Of a stretch of 64,000 bases of DNA, positions 53,532 through 63,244 are shown in pieces. Position numbers and translations under genes: made by a program. The stretch's first letter is position 1, and each line of letters begins with the position of its first letter. The DNA is from an uncultured Porphyromonadaceae bacterium (lineage in GTDB: Bacteria; Bacteroidota; Bacteroidia; Bacteroidales; Muribaculaceae). The notes below the pieces were generated by a model. It saw only the letters and a list, made by a program, of their open reading frames with translations, was not told the origin of the DNA and did no database searches. The stretch is taken from the NCBI GenBank assembly GCA_905198125.1, contig CAJKBH010000007.1, positions 1 to 64,000 on the forward strand, given 5' to 3'.

Positions 53532-54542
53532 TTATTTCTTGTCGCCGATAGCCTGGTTGCAGGTTACGATGATTGTGTTCACGATGTCGTCGACGGTAGC
53601 GCCGCGGCTAAGGTCGTTGACGGGAGCTGCCAGGCCCTGGAGGATAGGACCTACGGCGCCGGCGCCGGCCAGACGCTGCACCAGCTTGTATGCGATATTG
53701 CCGGTCTCCAGACTGGGGAATATCAGGGTGTTGGCGTGACCGGCCACGGGGCTGCCGGGAGCCTTCATCTCGCCGATTTTAGGCACGATGGCGGCGTCGC
53801 TCTGCAACTCGCCGTCTATCTTGAGCGCCGGGTCGATGTGACGGGCTATCTCCGTAGCCTCTATCACCTTGTCCACACGCTCGTGGGTGGCGCTGCCCTT
53901 GGTCGAGAACGAGCACATGGCCACGACGGGGTCGAGTCCGGCGATGTTCCTGGTGGTGCGGGCCGTCTCGATGGCTATCTGGGCCAGCTCCTGGGCGTTG
54001 GGGTCGGGCACTACGGCGCAGTCGGCGAATATCAGCATGTGGTCTTCGCCGAAGGGGACGCTTTCGGGCAGCAGCATGATGAACGCGCCGCTCACCACCG
54101 ACACGCCGGGCTTGGTCTTCAGCACCTGGAACGCAGCGCGCAATACATGGCTCGTGGGGCTGAGTGCGCCGGCCACCATGGCGTCGCCTTCCCCCTTCTT
54201 GATCATCAGACAGCCCAGGTACAGGGGATTGGCCGCCTGTTTGCGGGCCTCCTCGATGGTCATTCCTTTCTTCTTGCGAAGCTCGGCCAACAGTTCGGCG
54301 TAGGGCTCTACTACGGCCGCATCCTTAGGATTGACGAACCGGGCCTTCTCGATGTTGCTGAGCCCAAGCTCGAAGGCCTTGTTCAATATTTCTTCCTTGT
54401 CGCCGATGAAGGTCACGTCGGCGATCTTATTGCAAATAACTCGGTCGGCCGCCTGCAATGTGCGCGGTTCGGTCGACTCCGGCAATATCAGTCGCTGGGG
54501 GTTAGCCTGCGCCTGAAGGGTCAATCTTTCGAATAATTTCAT
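53532..54542 (-). CDS. pta: phosphate acetyltransferase
   Basis: I use ATG 54542 (MKLFERLTLQAQ, 336 residues). A longer frame begins at a TTG inside the promoter -7 box. RLILPESTEPRTL, NPLYLGCLMIKKGEGDAMV and FPSLETGNIAYKLVQRL match the short Pta catalytic domain. It converts acetyl-CoA and phosphate to acetyl phosphate for AckA. Confidence 0.95.
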   Translation of the reverse strand: MKLFERLTLQAQANPQRLILPESTEPRTLQAADRVICNKIADVTFIGDKEEILNKAFELGLSNIEKARFVNPKDAAVVEPYAELLAELRKKKGMTIEEARKQAANPLYLGCLMIKKGEGDAMVAGALSPTSHVLRAAFQVLKTKPGVSVVSGAFIMLLPESVPFGEDHMLIFADCAVVPDPNAQELAQIAIETARTTRNIAGLDPVVAMCSFSTKGSATHERVDKVIEATEIARHIDPALKIDGELQSDAAIVPKIGEMKAPGSPVAGHANTLIFPSLETGNIAYKLVQRLAGAGAVGPILQGLAAPVNDLSRGATVDDIVNTIIVTCNQAIGDKK

Positions 54543-54566
54543 GTTTTTTTGGTATTTTTCCAAAAG

Positions 54567-54574
54567 CAAAGTTA
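54567..54574 (-). promoter_or_regulatory. -7 box of the pta-ackA operon
   Basis: The reverse strand reads TAACTTTG, 24 bases before the chosen pta ATG. Confidence 0.6.
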
Positions 54575-54604
54575 CAAAAATTTTCGTGTCTCAGCAATAA
54601 TTTC

Positions 54605-54612
54605 TAATTTTA
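54605..54612 (+). promoter_or_regulatory. weak -7-like box for the LptF/G-type gene
   Basis: TAATTTTA differs from the consensus in the last base. A tiny open frame (ATG 54627 to TGA 54650, MVHVPGD) lies between it and the gene and may be chance. Confidence 0.35.
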
Positions 54613-54673
54613 CAGCCGCAAAACGTATGGTGCATGTCCCCGGAGACTGACCGCACCCCATATTTCACGTGAC

Positions 54674-56653
54674 TTGAAACGTTTATACCGGTTCATACTC
54701 AAGACATTCCTGCCGATGTTCGCGATGACGTTCTTCATCGTGCTGTTCATCGTGCTCATGCAGTTCCTGTGGAAATACATGGACGACCTGGTGGGCAAGG
54801 GGCTCGGCTTCGGAGTGTTGGCCGAACTTTTCTTCTACGCCGCCCTCTCCATGATACCGATGGCCCTGCCGCTGGCCATCCTGCTGGCGTCGCTGATGTC
54901 GTTCGGCAACCTCGGCGAGAAGTCGGAGCTTACCGCCATCAAGGCCAGCGGAATTCCGCTGATACAGGTCATGTCGCCCCTTATCGTGCTGATAACCATA
55001 ATAGCCGTCGGCGCGTTCTTCTTCCAGAACGACGTGCTGCCAAAGGCACAGGTCAAGATGTGGACGCTGCTGTTCTCGGCCCGTCAGAAAAGCCCCGAAC
55101 TCGAGATTCCCGAAGGCTCGTTCTATGACCAGATTACAGGTTATAACCTGTATGTCAGGAAGAAGAACCCCGACACCGGTATGCTGTACGGCGCGATGAT
55201 TTACGACGTTGGCCACGGCGACAACCCCACCATCCTGCTTGCCGATTCGGCGCGCCTGGCCTTCACGCCCGATATGGATTACCTCTATCTGCATCTATGG
55301 TCGGGCGAGCAGTTCGAGAACCTGCGCGAGCAGAACATGAACTCCAACAACATCCCGTTCCGTCGCGAATCGTTCGTTGACAAGGAGCTGCTGATACCGT
55401 TCGACGCCAACTTCAACCGCCTCAATGAGGAGGGTATGCGCAGCCAGTATGTGGGCAAGAACATCAGTGAACTGCGCACCAGCATCGACTCGTTGTCGCG
55501 GCGTGTGGACAGCATCGGCAACCGCACCGCCGAGGGATTCACCACACTCGCGTTTCCCACTTTGGCTCCGGCCATGGGACAGAAAGTGGAGATAGCGACT
55601 GACGCCAATGGTAAAAAAATAGCCAAAGCGAAGAAGGAGACCGAGAAGAAGGCAGTGAATCCCGTCAGCCTCGATTCGCTGCTGTTAGCCCTGTCGCCGG
55701 CGCAGCGCGACCAGGTGTTCTCAGGTGCCTTCGCCCTGCAATCGCAGCGCAAGAGCGAACAGGAATTCCGCGCCGTCCAGGTAGGCGACGAGAAGGGACG
55801 ACTGATACGTCACCGCATCGAACTGATCAAGAAATACACCCTGTCGGTGGCGTGCATCATCTTCCTCTTTATCGGCGCGCCGTTGGGTGCCATTATCCGC
55901 AAGGGAGGGCTCGGAGCGCCGATGGTGATATCGGTGATGCTGTTCCTTGTGTATTACATCATCGACAACACCGGGTTCAAGATGGCCCGCGAGGGTATAT
56001 GGCAGGCATGGGCCGGCATGTGGCTGTCCACGTTCGTGTTGCTCCCGTTGGGTATCTTCGTTACGTATAAGGCCATGAACGACAGCGCCGTGTTCAACCC
56101 CGACCTGTACAAGACATGGGCGCGCCGACTGTTGGGGCTGCCCGAAAGCCGTCAGGTGACGCGCAAGGAGGTTGTGATCAACGATATAGACCGTCCTGTG
56201 GTGATGGCCGGCCTCGACAGGCTGCAGCGTCGCTCGCAGGCATGGCTCAAACGTTATCCGCGCCGTCAGAGTTACAGGGATTACTGGATGAAACCCTTGC
56301 GCCGCCATCCCGTCGCGGTGCTTGGCGACGAGACCGACGCGCTTGTGGCCGTGCTGAACGACAGCCGCAACCTCAAGATAATCGACAAGCTGAACGACTA
56401 TCCCATCCTGATGTGGCTCTGGATCTACTGTCCGTTCCGCAATCTGAAAGTGCGCAAGGCGCTGATGTGGTTCGCCCCGGCCGGTATTATCTTCTACCTC
56501 CTGAGCATCCCCTACACGCGCCGCCTCCACGACGACATCACCCGCATCGACAAGACCACCGCCGCCCTCCAGGAAATCATCGCCGAGATTGTCAGCACAG
56601 AGAATTCTAATGACTCTGATTCCTCAGATTCCTCTGACAGTTCTGCCCAATGA
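54674..56653 (+). CDS. LptF/LptG-family permease with extended C-terminus
   Basis: The 659-residue protein starts at TTG 54674. There is no ATG or GTG further upstream in frame, and MKRLYRFILKTFLPMF fits the family start. Residues 1-110 hold three membrane helices (FIVLFIVLMQFLWKYMDDLV, ALPLAILLASLMSFGNLGEK), about 110-390 a periplasmic beta-jellyroll with a long charged insertion, and 390-500 three more helices. Family members form the inner-membrane part of the LPS export ABC transporter. About 140 additional C-terminal residues carry one more helix (WFAPAGIIFYLLSIPY), making it much longer than the usual 360-residue LptF/G. Confidence 0.88.
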   Translation: MKRLYRFILKTFLPMFAMTFFIVLFIVLMQFLWKYMDDLVGKGLGFGVLAELFFYAALSMIPMALPLAILLASLMSFGNLGEKSELTAIKASGIPLIQVMSPLIVLITIIAVGAFFFQNDVLPKAQVKMWTLLFSARQKSPELEIPEGSFYDQITGYNLYVRKKNPDTGMLYGAMIYDVGHGDNPTILLADSARLAFTPDMDYLYLHLWSGEQFENLREQNMNSNNIPFRRESFVDKELLIPFDANFNRLNEEGMRSQYVGKNISELRTSIDSLSRRVDSIGNRTAEGFTTLAFPTLAPAMGQKVEIATDANGKKIAKAKKETEKKAVNPVSLDSLLLALSPAQRDQVFSGAFALQSQRKSEQEFRAVQVGDEKGRLIRHRIELIKKYTLSVACIIFLFIGAPLGAIIRKGGLGAPMVISVMLFLVYYIIDNTGFKMAREGIWQAWAGMWLSTFVLLPLGIFVTYKAMNDSAVFNPDLYKTWARRLLGLPESRQVTRKEVVINDIDRPVVMAGLDRLQRRSQAWLKRYPRRQSYRDYWMKPLRRHPVAVLGDETDALVAVLNDSRNLKIIDKLNDYPILMWLWIYCPFRNLKVRKALMWFAPAGIIFYLLSIPYTRRLHDDITRIDKTTAALQEIIAEIVSTENSNDSDSSDSSDSSAQ

Positions 56654-56662
56654 CCGGCAGGA

Positions 56663-57955
56663 CTATTCCATTTCGATTATGTTTTCAAATTCATTCCACC
56701 CTTCGGCTTCACGGTAGGCTTTAGCACTTCCTTTGGGCACGTAAAGCCTGCATGTCGATTTGTCGACACCATAGAAAGGCCGGGCGTATGCATAACCGCT
56801 TTCGGAGTCGAAAATTAAGGCTGGAGGCGTTGGATTAAGGGAAGTCAATGTCTTGAGGTTTTTGCATCTGAATTGATAGGGTTCAATGGTCCGGACATTT
56901 TCCGGAATTGTAAGACTTTGGAGTGCCGGGCAATAATAGAAGGCATAAGCCCCGAGTGTACTGAGATTCTTGGGAAGCTTTATATCGGAAAGTGATGTGC
57001 AGCCCGAATAGGAACCCCGATTAATATAAGTGATTCTATCAGGAATCTCAACGGATTTTAAAGACCGGCAAAAACTGAACGCACCATCGCCAATGCTTGT
57101 CACAGATTCTGGAATTGAAATCGATGATAAGGCATAACAATTCGCAAATGCGTTACGATCAATTTGCTTCAAGCCTTGAGGCAATTTTATATCAGTTAAA
57201 TTGTGGCAGTCCTCAAACGCCAGCCATCCAATTTTGGTCACCTTATCGCCTATAATTACTTTTTTCAAAGAATTACATCCCACGAATGTTAGGTCATCTA
57301 TTACTTCGACAGAATTTGGTATAGTTATCTCAGACAAGGAACTACAATAGCCAAATGCCTGTATGCCGATTGTCAGGATATTCCTGCCGAGTTTAACTGA
57401 GGACAACCCATCGCAAAACTGAAATGCGATATCACCTAAAAATGTGACACTGTCAGGAATCCTTAATGATTCCAATCTTTTACATCCGGCAAATGCGCCC
57501 ACTCCAATGCTGTCCACGCTTTCAGGCAAAGTCAGAGACGGTATTAGCTTACAATGATTGAATGCTCCCTCTCCGATTGTTTTTAAATTAGCAGGGAGAG
57601 TAACTGATTTTAAATAAGGACAATAGTTAAATGCATATTCTCCTATACGAGCAATGTCGGAGGGCAGATACAGGGTCTCGATATAGAAGTATTCAAAGGC
57701 GTGTGGACCCACTTCTGTGACTGTGTACACATTATTGTTCCATGTGACATTGGAAGGGATTGACAACATTTGCGGTTCAGCCTGATAAGGGTTATAACCC
57801 ACGACGCTTACGGTTTTGTCTTGGTTGGACAATACTTTGAAACATAAATCGGAGGTGATAAAATCGTATCGGGATGCTGCACTGACAGCCAATGCCGACA
57901 TGTCAAGTGTCAATGCCCAAATTAATAGGCTTATTATAGATTTATAATTGAACAT
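56663..57955 (-). CDS. BspA-type leucine-rich repeat secreted protein
   Basis: The 430-residue protein has a signal peptide (about 1-27, LAVSAASRY) and about a dozen LRR_5 repeats with the IGEYAFNYCPYLKSVTLP pattern. The closing PKGSAKAYREAEGWNEFENI is typical of BspA-family ends. No C-terminal sorting domain is visible. It is the last gene of the 63.1-56.7 kb cluster and is convergent with the LptF/G-type gene, 9 bases away. Confidence 0.85.
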   Translation of the reverse strand: MFNYKSIISLLIWALTLDMSALAVSAASRYDFITSDLCFKVLSNQDKTVSVVGYNPYQAEPQMLSIPSNVTWNNNVYTVTEVGPHAFEYFYIETLYLPSDIARIGEYAFNYCPYLKSVTLPANLKTIGEGAFNHCKLIPSLTLPESVDSIGVGAFAGCKRLESLRIPDSVTFLGDIAFQFCDGLSSVKLGRNILTIGIQAFGYCSSLSEITIPNSVEVIDDLTFVGCNSLKKVIIGDKVTKIGWLAFEDCHNLTDIKLPQGLKQIDRNAFANCYALSSISIPESVTSIGDGAFSFCRSLKSVEIPDRITYINRGSYSGCTSLSDIKLPKNLSTLGAYAFYYCPALQSLTIPENVRTIEPYQFRCKNLKTLTSLNPTPPALIFDSESGYAYARPFYGVDKSTCRLYVPKGSAKAYREAEGWNEFENIIEME

Positions 57956-57976
57956 AGAAATTACAGAATAATCAGT

Positions 57977-58004
57977 ATGTCCGTATGGACATCCATACGG
58001 ACAT
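57977..58004. repeat. perfect inverted repeat between glycosidase-like and LRR genes
   Basis: ATGTCCGTATGGA and TCCATACGGACAT pair over 13 bp with a 2-base centre. In RNA it would be a strong hairpin 48 bases past the stop at 58052 and 21 bases before the LRR start at 57955. There is no T tract, so it may be a processing or stability element. Confidence 0.7.
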
Positions 58005-58051
58005 CCTGATGGTTATGGTTTATGATTTTCTTTACTCTCTATTCTCATTTT

Positions 58052-59710
58052 TTACTTTTTAGCTACACCAGCGGAAATTCCGTCATTTTTTGTCACTTCT
58101 ATGCGTTTTAGTCTTAACCATTGGAACACGATAATGCCGCCTTCACTTAAAGTGGCATTATAGCGTGCATAATTCGAATTCTCTATGACAGATTTTGACG
58201 GAGTGTCTTCTGTTATTGCATGAATTATTTCCTCATTGGTGTTGTAAAAATATAAGGAGATTTTTTGAGAATTGCTGTAATCCTTATTTACAATCAGCAA
58301 GTAATTCATCTGACCTATAGACAACTCCTTTTGAAGATGGCTGACGACCACCCCGGCTTTCTCTGTGCCAATATACTTATATGGTTCGTCGGTACTTGGC
58401 CGGGTTACTCCTTCATAAGTACAATTGTTGGTGGAGTCATAAGCCGGGATATGCTGACATTTTATCACTGTGGTACCTTCGAATACAGATTTTATCTGTT
58501 GAATTTCACTGTTGACAGTCTTGATATAATCCCATGTCGGATGTTTCATGATGAGCACAGGTTCCGGCAAACCGTTTCCGGGGATTCCACAGACAATGGG
58601 AGCGTCATGATAAGAGACGATCTCATTTCCGTTGGAATAGCTCGTACTATATCCCATACGCCAGTAAGCGATTCCTTTGGCGCCGTATGCAAGAGCATTG
58701 AAAGCCGCGAATCTCAGCATTCCGAGAGTCGGGGCCGGCTGTTCCCAGATAGTGCTGCCTGTAGCCGTGTTTTTGCAGCTATGATGCGTCACCATGGCGT
58801 AAGCCCAGAAATTGACAGTTTTTTTATCTTCTGTTTTGAGCCGATTGATTTTGTTTCCGAACACACTCAGGTAATGGAAAAATTCCTTGCTTTTCACTAC
58901 GAGCGTGCTCGAGCCGCCGTATTTAATGAACGGGTAAAAGTCATACGACAGCACCTCAGGCTTGAACAATCTGTCAATTGCATCAACATATTCCCTGTAG
59001 GTCTGGCTTGACCCTGTAATACGTTTGATCGTATTCCGGGTATGTGGATCAACTTCTTCTTCCAGATCGGGTATGGCGCAGAGATTGAACAGAACTAATC
59101 GTGATTTATCGTTTGAGGTGTTGCTGTCTTGGCGAGTCTTGCCCAGTGCGTCTACTAATGCATACCCCAAAGTAAGTGAATTTAATTTATGGGACGTGGA
59201 TTCCGTATCGGTATTGGAATTGCAGATTTCAGAATATACCTGTCCCCAATCCCAGCAATCGGGCTGGTCCATAATCTGCCATCCGGAGATTCTATCAGCG
59301 TAGGGATAATTGATATATGTTTCCGGATCATACTTATAAGGGATGAAACCGAAATGTTGGAGCACCTGCAGGCAATGTTCGACTGAATCGTTGAGATAGG
59401 AAAGTCCTAATATTACCTTTAAAGGGATTTCGTTTTCCTGAATCACATTTAATATGGAGTCCGCCTGTCTATAAGTGGTGTTGAGCAATACCGTGTTGCA
59501 TCCGCTGTCCACAACCTCGTCCAATACCTGTTTGATATATTTCGGGACATTGGCGTCAGGATTGTTTACGTTAGCCTCGATATAGCCCAGCAAATTATTC
59601 GGGAATGGATTTATCGCCACTAAAGACAGTTCATCTGATGTAAATGCAGTTGTGGAGGTGGTCATGCTCATCGCGGAAATTTCCGCTGTTTTATTTGTTA
59701 AATCACTCAT
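58052..59710 (-). CDS. glycosidase-like barrel protein without signal peptide, altered acid/base site
   Basis: The 552-residue protein is related to the products at 10725 and 59832: ISGWQIMDQPDCWDWGQ, VLSYDFYPFIKYGG and GIAYWRMGYSTSYSNG occupy equivalent places. Where the relatives have DEP, this protein has DQP (Gln149), so the presumed acid/base glutamate is missing. The N-terminus (MSDLTNKTAEISAMSM) is not a signal peptide and no upstream extension is open. A C-terminal beta domain ends at about 535. Function unknown; possibly non-catalytic. Confidence 0.65.
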   Translation of the reverse strand: MSDLTNKTAEISAMSMTTSTTAFTSDELSLVAINPFPNNLLGYIEANVNNPDANVPKYIKQVLDEVVDSGCNTVLLNTTYRQADSILNVIQENEIPLKVILGLSYLNDSVEHCLQVLQHFGFIPYKYDPETYINYPYADRISGWQIMDQPDCWDWGQVYSEICNSNTDTESTSHKLNSLTLGYALVDALGKTRQDSNTSNDKSRLVLFNLCAIPDLEEEVDPHTRNTIKRITGSSQTYREYVDAIDRLFKPEVLSYDFYPFIKYGGSSTLVVKSKEFFHYLSVFGNKINRLKTEDKKTVNFWAYAMVTHHSCKNTATGSTIWEQPAPTLGMLRFAAFNALAYGAKGIAYWRMGYSTSYSNGNEIVSYHDAPIVCGIPGNGLPEPVLIMKHPTWDYIKTVNSEIQQIKSVFEGTTVIKCQHIPAYDSTNNCTYEGVTRPSTDEPYKYIGTEKAGVVVSHLQKELSIGQMNYLLIVNKDYSNSQKISLYFYNTNEEIIHAITEDTPSKSVIENSNYARYNATLSEGGIIVFQWLRLKRIEVTKNDGISAGVAKK

Positions 59711-59766
59711 GGTTAATTAATTATTAAAATGTATGTTATATGATTATATTAAATAATTGTTAGCAC

Positions 59767-59819
59767 CCGATTCGGGCAGTGTTGATACTATATATGCCCT
59801 CAGACACCACCCGAATCGG
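59767..59819. repeat. long-loop inverted repeat between the two glycosidase-like genes
   Basis: CCGATTCGGG (59767-59776) and CCCGAATCGG (59810-59819) are exact complements around a 33-base loop. It lies 13 bases past the stop of the gene ending at 59832. Confidence 0.65.
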
Positions 59820-59831
59820 ACTGTTATATTT

Positions 59832-61496
59832 TTACCAGAACAACACGATCATCTCACCCGGTGAGAGAGTAATGACATTGTCTGTGTTTGGCGAAGGAAT
59901 TGTTGAGCTTAAAGAATATGTCGATACATTCCCGGTTTTAGTTTCTTTCAGGAAGTAATATCCACCCTTGTTGAGTCTCAATGTCAATTGCTGCGGTCTT
60001 TCGATATCCAGGTTCAGCAAAGCGATATAATGCTCATGGCCATTCTTATATTGGTCATCCTTATAACTTGGATTTGTAAACCAGTTCAGTAAAATGCCGG
60101 GTTGATTATGAGTTGTAGTTACATAATTACCGGTTTTGCCGTCGTAACTTGCATTCTCCTTATCAATATATGTAGCATTTTTATTAAAGTGGCATTTTAA
60201 TGTCTGGATGCATGTGTTGGAAAGATCTCCGTCACTAAGTTTATCCACAGCGACGTCAACCACTGGATCTCCCTCTGGATTATTAGGAACATAAGTATGT
60301 CGATGTTTGTCAACAGTGCATCCGATAAACAGGTCCTGCCACAGACGAATCTGCTCGTTCATGCTCTTGACCAACGGCCAGATTGTCGGTGATTTGACTA
60401 TCGTCTGATTCTCATACGATACCGCAGACTCAATACACCATGAATCTGAGCGTTGAAGACCTACCCCGTATCTATAGTAAACAATCCCTGACGTTCCGAA
60501 GCACATTGCTGAAAATACCTCAAGTCTCAACTTGCCGATGGTAGGTACTGGAAATTTTACGTTGAAGGTCCTGTCACTTTTATATAAATTGTAATGCATA
60601 CAGTTGGCGAATGCCAGAAACTTCGACCCTGTCGCTTGGGCTATGTCCTGAAAGCATTGAAGATACGTAAATAGTCCATTATACCATACTACTGTATCAA
60701 GTTGAGTGTCGGTTGGCATTAATCCTTCTTTCTCCTTCTCTTTTTTAGGAACATTATTCTTAAGTTTGCAGCCCACAGGATAATAGTCAAATGACCATAC
60801 CTTAGGATGATACAAACGGTTTAAATGCCTGAGATACTCCGCATTTTTTTCATAAACCGAGTTATAAAGATAATAATATTTGCCTGTGATGTTAGGGGAC
60901 GACCCGACAGCAAGGTTAAAGTAAACAGGTCGTGACGGATCCAGACTTCTGACTAAGTTATACCCAATCGTAAGACGATGCCATATCGTATCTCTGTTAT
61001 ATATTTGATATTTGACATCTTGTCCACCGGATGGATTTATGACATGGCCGTCCTTATCAAGGACTTCGCCCCAGTCGTTGGGAGAGGGTTCATCCTTGAC
61101 ATTCCATGCAGCCAGATTGGCGTAGTTCTGTAATGCGGTGACCATTTCAAGACATGATTTTGGATTCTCAAACAGATTATCACTGTTTACAATAACCTTG
61201 ATTTTAATATTATTCCCCAGTGTTCCCAATTCCTGCGCTGTCTTGAGATGTGCCGTCTGAGCGTACATGCCGCCGAGAACATTGACGGTGTCTATACCGC
61301 AGTCTGCGACCGCCCTTAAAAGAGCTTTGATTGTCACCTTATCCGTGCGATAATCCCACTGACTGTAGTTTGCAGGCATTGGCGCAAATGCAATGATGGG
61401 AAATTCATTACTTGCAGGCCATGACGGACTGTCGTTAATTACTCTGTCTTGCAGACCTTTTTGATCTTGCAGATCGTTTAAATCGGGTTTTACCAT
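59832..61496 (-). CDS. glycosidase-like barrel protein without signal peptide
   Basis: The 554-residue relative of the 10725 and 58052 products keeps the likely catalytic Glu136 (LAAWNVKDEPSPNDWG) and has VWSFDYYPVGCKL and GIVYYRYGVGL. Residues 470-554 form a beta-rich end (HYIALLNLDIERPQQLTLRL). The first 30 residues are polar (MVKPDLNDLQDQKG) with no signal peptide, odd for a protein encoded among secreted LRR proteins. It begins 34 bases after the preceding LRR stop. Enzyme family and substrate not identified. Confidence 0.65.
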   Translation of the reverse strand: MVKPDLNDLQDQKGLQDRVINDSPSWPASNEFPIIAFAPMPANYSQWDYRTDKVTIKALLRAVADCGIDTVNVLGGMYAQTAHLKTAQELGTLGNNIKIKVIVNSDNLFENPKSCLEMVTALQNYANLAAWNVKDEPSPNDWGEVLDKDGHVINPSGGQDVKYQIYNRDTIWHRLTIGYNLVRSLDPSRPVYFNLAVGSSPNITGKYYYLYNSVYEKNAEYLRHLNRLYHPKVWSFDYYPVGCKLKNNVPKKEKEKEGLMPTDTQLDTVVWYNGLFTYLQCFQDIAQATGSKFLAFANCMHYNLYKSDRTFNVKFPVPTIGKLRLEVFSAMCFGTSGIVYYRYGVGLQRSDSWCIESAVSYENQTIVKSPTIWPLVKSMNEQIRLWQDLFIGCTVDKHRHTYVPNNPEGDPVVDVAVDKLSDGDLSNTCIQTLKCHFNKNATYIDKENASYDGKTGNYVTTTHNQPGILLNWFTNPSYKDDQYKNGHEHYIALLNLDIERPQQLTLRLNKGGYYFLKETKTGNVSTYSLSSTIPSPNTDNVITLSPGEMIVLFW

Positions 61497-61523
61497 AAAA
61501 ATAAATTTTTAAATTATTAATTA

Positions 61524-61549
61524 CAAAGTGCTATCTGCATAGCACTTTG
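61524..61549 (-). terminator. hairpin over the end of the LRR gene
   Basis: CAAAGTGCTAT and ATAGCACTTTG form an 11-bp stem with a 4-base loop that includes the stop codon at 61531. AT-rich sequence follows on the reverse strand, so it could be a partial terminator. Confidence 0.6.
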
Positions 61550-63144
61550 GTTGAATATTCACCTATTCGGATAATGTATATGCCGGACGTTGCGGGATGA
61601 TAGGTCATTCTGTCTCCGCTAACGGAGTCAGAGAAACAGCAGGTGCCGTCAAGGGTGTATATGGAGACTGTGGAGCCGGAGGTTATGCCGTCAATGTGTA
61701 TGCCGTCCGGATAGACGCTTACAGTAATGTCACTATCCGATAAACCGGCAGCCTCGACATTTTCTATTCCGCTTGAACTTTCGTCTGCGATGTTTTTGAA
61801 TTCTTTCCATTCATACGCTTTCCGATATGTCTGCACGCTACCGTCAGGAACGTATAGAATTCCATTCTCCTTTGTATAGGAGCTGAATCGTGGGGGGAAA
61901 TGCTCTAAAGCCGGAGGAACCTCACTTTCGGCATGCACCTTTGCTGCACTTCTGAATACGAACGCGTAATTGTCTATATATGAAGTGTTGGCCGGAACAT
62001 TGACTGATTCAAGCCCATTGCAGGCGTAGAATGCTTTAGAATAAAAATTCTGTATATTGTGGGGCAGTCTCAGTTTCGGAAGGGAAGTACATCCTGCAAA
62101 AGCCTCATCATAGATTGTTATGACACCGGACGGAATGTTAATGGAACGGAGCGAAGCGCATCCGCTGAAAGCATTGGTTCCAATAGCCTGTACGTCATCT
62201 GCCAATTTGACTGATTTTAATGAGATGCAGTTCTTGAATGCAGAGGACGCTATTATCCGGAGTCCATCGCTGTAAGGGAAATCGTGAATGTATCGGGAAT
62301 ATTGAATGCCAGGTACGACTGCATTATTTCCTAAGCTTTCCAGCGAGCTGCAATCCTTAAAAGCTTCCTCTCCAAGATACGTCAACTTGTCTCCTATATT
62401 TATTGATTTTAGCCGGTAACAACAATTAAAAGCGCTTGCGCCGATTTTTTCGACACCACCGCAATCTGACACGGACTCAAGCGAATTGCAGCATGCAAAA
62501 GCTTCATCTCCGATTTCTTTGACGGACCGTGGAATGGTAACGGTTTTAAGTAAACTGCACCTCTCGAATGTCGAGGCTCCAATAGAACTTATGTCATTTG
62601 GCAGGGATGCGGAAGATAGTGATTCACAATTGAGGAATGCTTCTTCCCCAATAGATGTCATGCTTTGCGGAAATTTCACTGACTGTAATGATTCACATCC
62701 TGCAAAGGCTCGTCCATTGATCTTCTGAACACTCTCTGGAATATCTATGGATTGCAATAGTTCACAATTGGAAAAAGCATCGTATCCGATTACCTCCAGA
62801 CCCTCGGGAAGCTTGACGGAAGTAAGGTAATGACATTTACTGAAGGCAAAGTCGTCAATCTTTTTAACCGGGATCGTCCAACCATCATATAGGATGGTTG
62901 ATGGGATTGTAATATCACCTACGGCATAAAAGTCCTGATTGAAGTCGGATTTGTCATCAGGATAGGTCACGATGGCATAGCTGCTACTTAGAAAAAGGCC
63001 GTGGGTTCTATAGCATAAACCATTATATTCAAAATAAAAACGCGACCCTGCTGCCGATACATCAAGTGTCGATGACAATGTCAACACTGCCATCATCACG
63101 TTCATCATTATTTTATCCAATATCTTGACCATAAGCGTCAGCAA
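61531..63144 (-). CDS. BspA-type leucine-rich repeat protein with C-terminal secretion tail
   Basis: The 537-residue protein has a signal peptide (about 1-32, STLDVSAAG; a later Met may be the real start). LRR_5 repeats cover about 80-400 (IGYDAFSNCELLQSIDIP, IGEEAFLNCESLSSASLP), then PDGSVQTYRKAYEWKEFKNI, and a tail SVYPDGIHIDG ... YTLDGTCCFSD ... ATSGIYIIRIGEYSTKVLCR that fits a T9SS type A domain. It is the first gene of the 63.1-56.7 kb cluster and has a good promoter upstream. Confidence 0.85.
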   Translation of the reverse strand: MLTLMVKILDKIMMNVMMAVLTLSSTLDVSAAGSRFYFEYNGLCYRTHGLFLSSSYAIVTYPDDKSDFNQDFYAVGDITIPSTILYDGWTIPVKKIDDFAFSKCHYLTSVKLPEGLEVIGYDAFSNCELLQSIDIPESVQKINGRAFAGCESLQSVKFPQSMTSIGEEAFLNCESLSSASLPNDISSIGASTFERCSLLKTVTIPRSVKEIGDEAFACCNSLESVSDCGGVEKIGASAFNCCYRLKSINIGDKLTYLGEEAFKDCSSLESLGNNAVVPGIQYSRYIHDFPYSDGLRIIASSAFKNCISLKSVKLADDVQAIGTNAFSGCASLRSINIPSGVITIYDEAFAGCTSLPKLRLPHNIQNFYSKAFYACNGLESVNVPANTSYIDNYAFVFRSAAKVHAESEVPPALEHFPPRFSSYTKENGILYVPDGSVQTYRKAYEWKEFKNIADESSSGIENVEAAGLSDSDITVSVYPDGIHIDGITSGSTVSIYTLDGTCCFSDSVSGDRMTYHPATSGIYIIRIGEYSTKVLCR

Positions 63145-63244
63145 TAGTAATGAAACAAACTGTTAAAAAGATATCCAGAGTAATTTTATAAGTATGAAAA
63201 GGACTATTGTTGCGATTTCAAACTATCTGTAGTCTTTCTGACGG

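Noticed and set aside
54627..54650. Leader peptide MVHVPGD before the LptF/G-type gene
   Set aside because: Seven codons with no regulatory amino-acid run and no attenuator hairpin; chance is likely.
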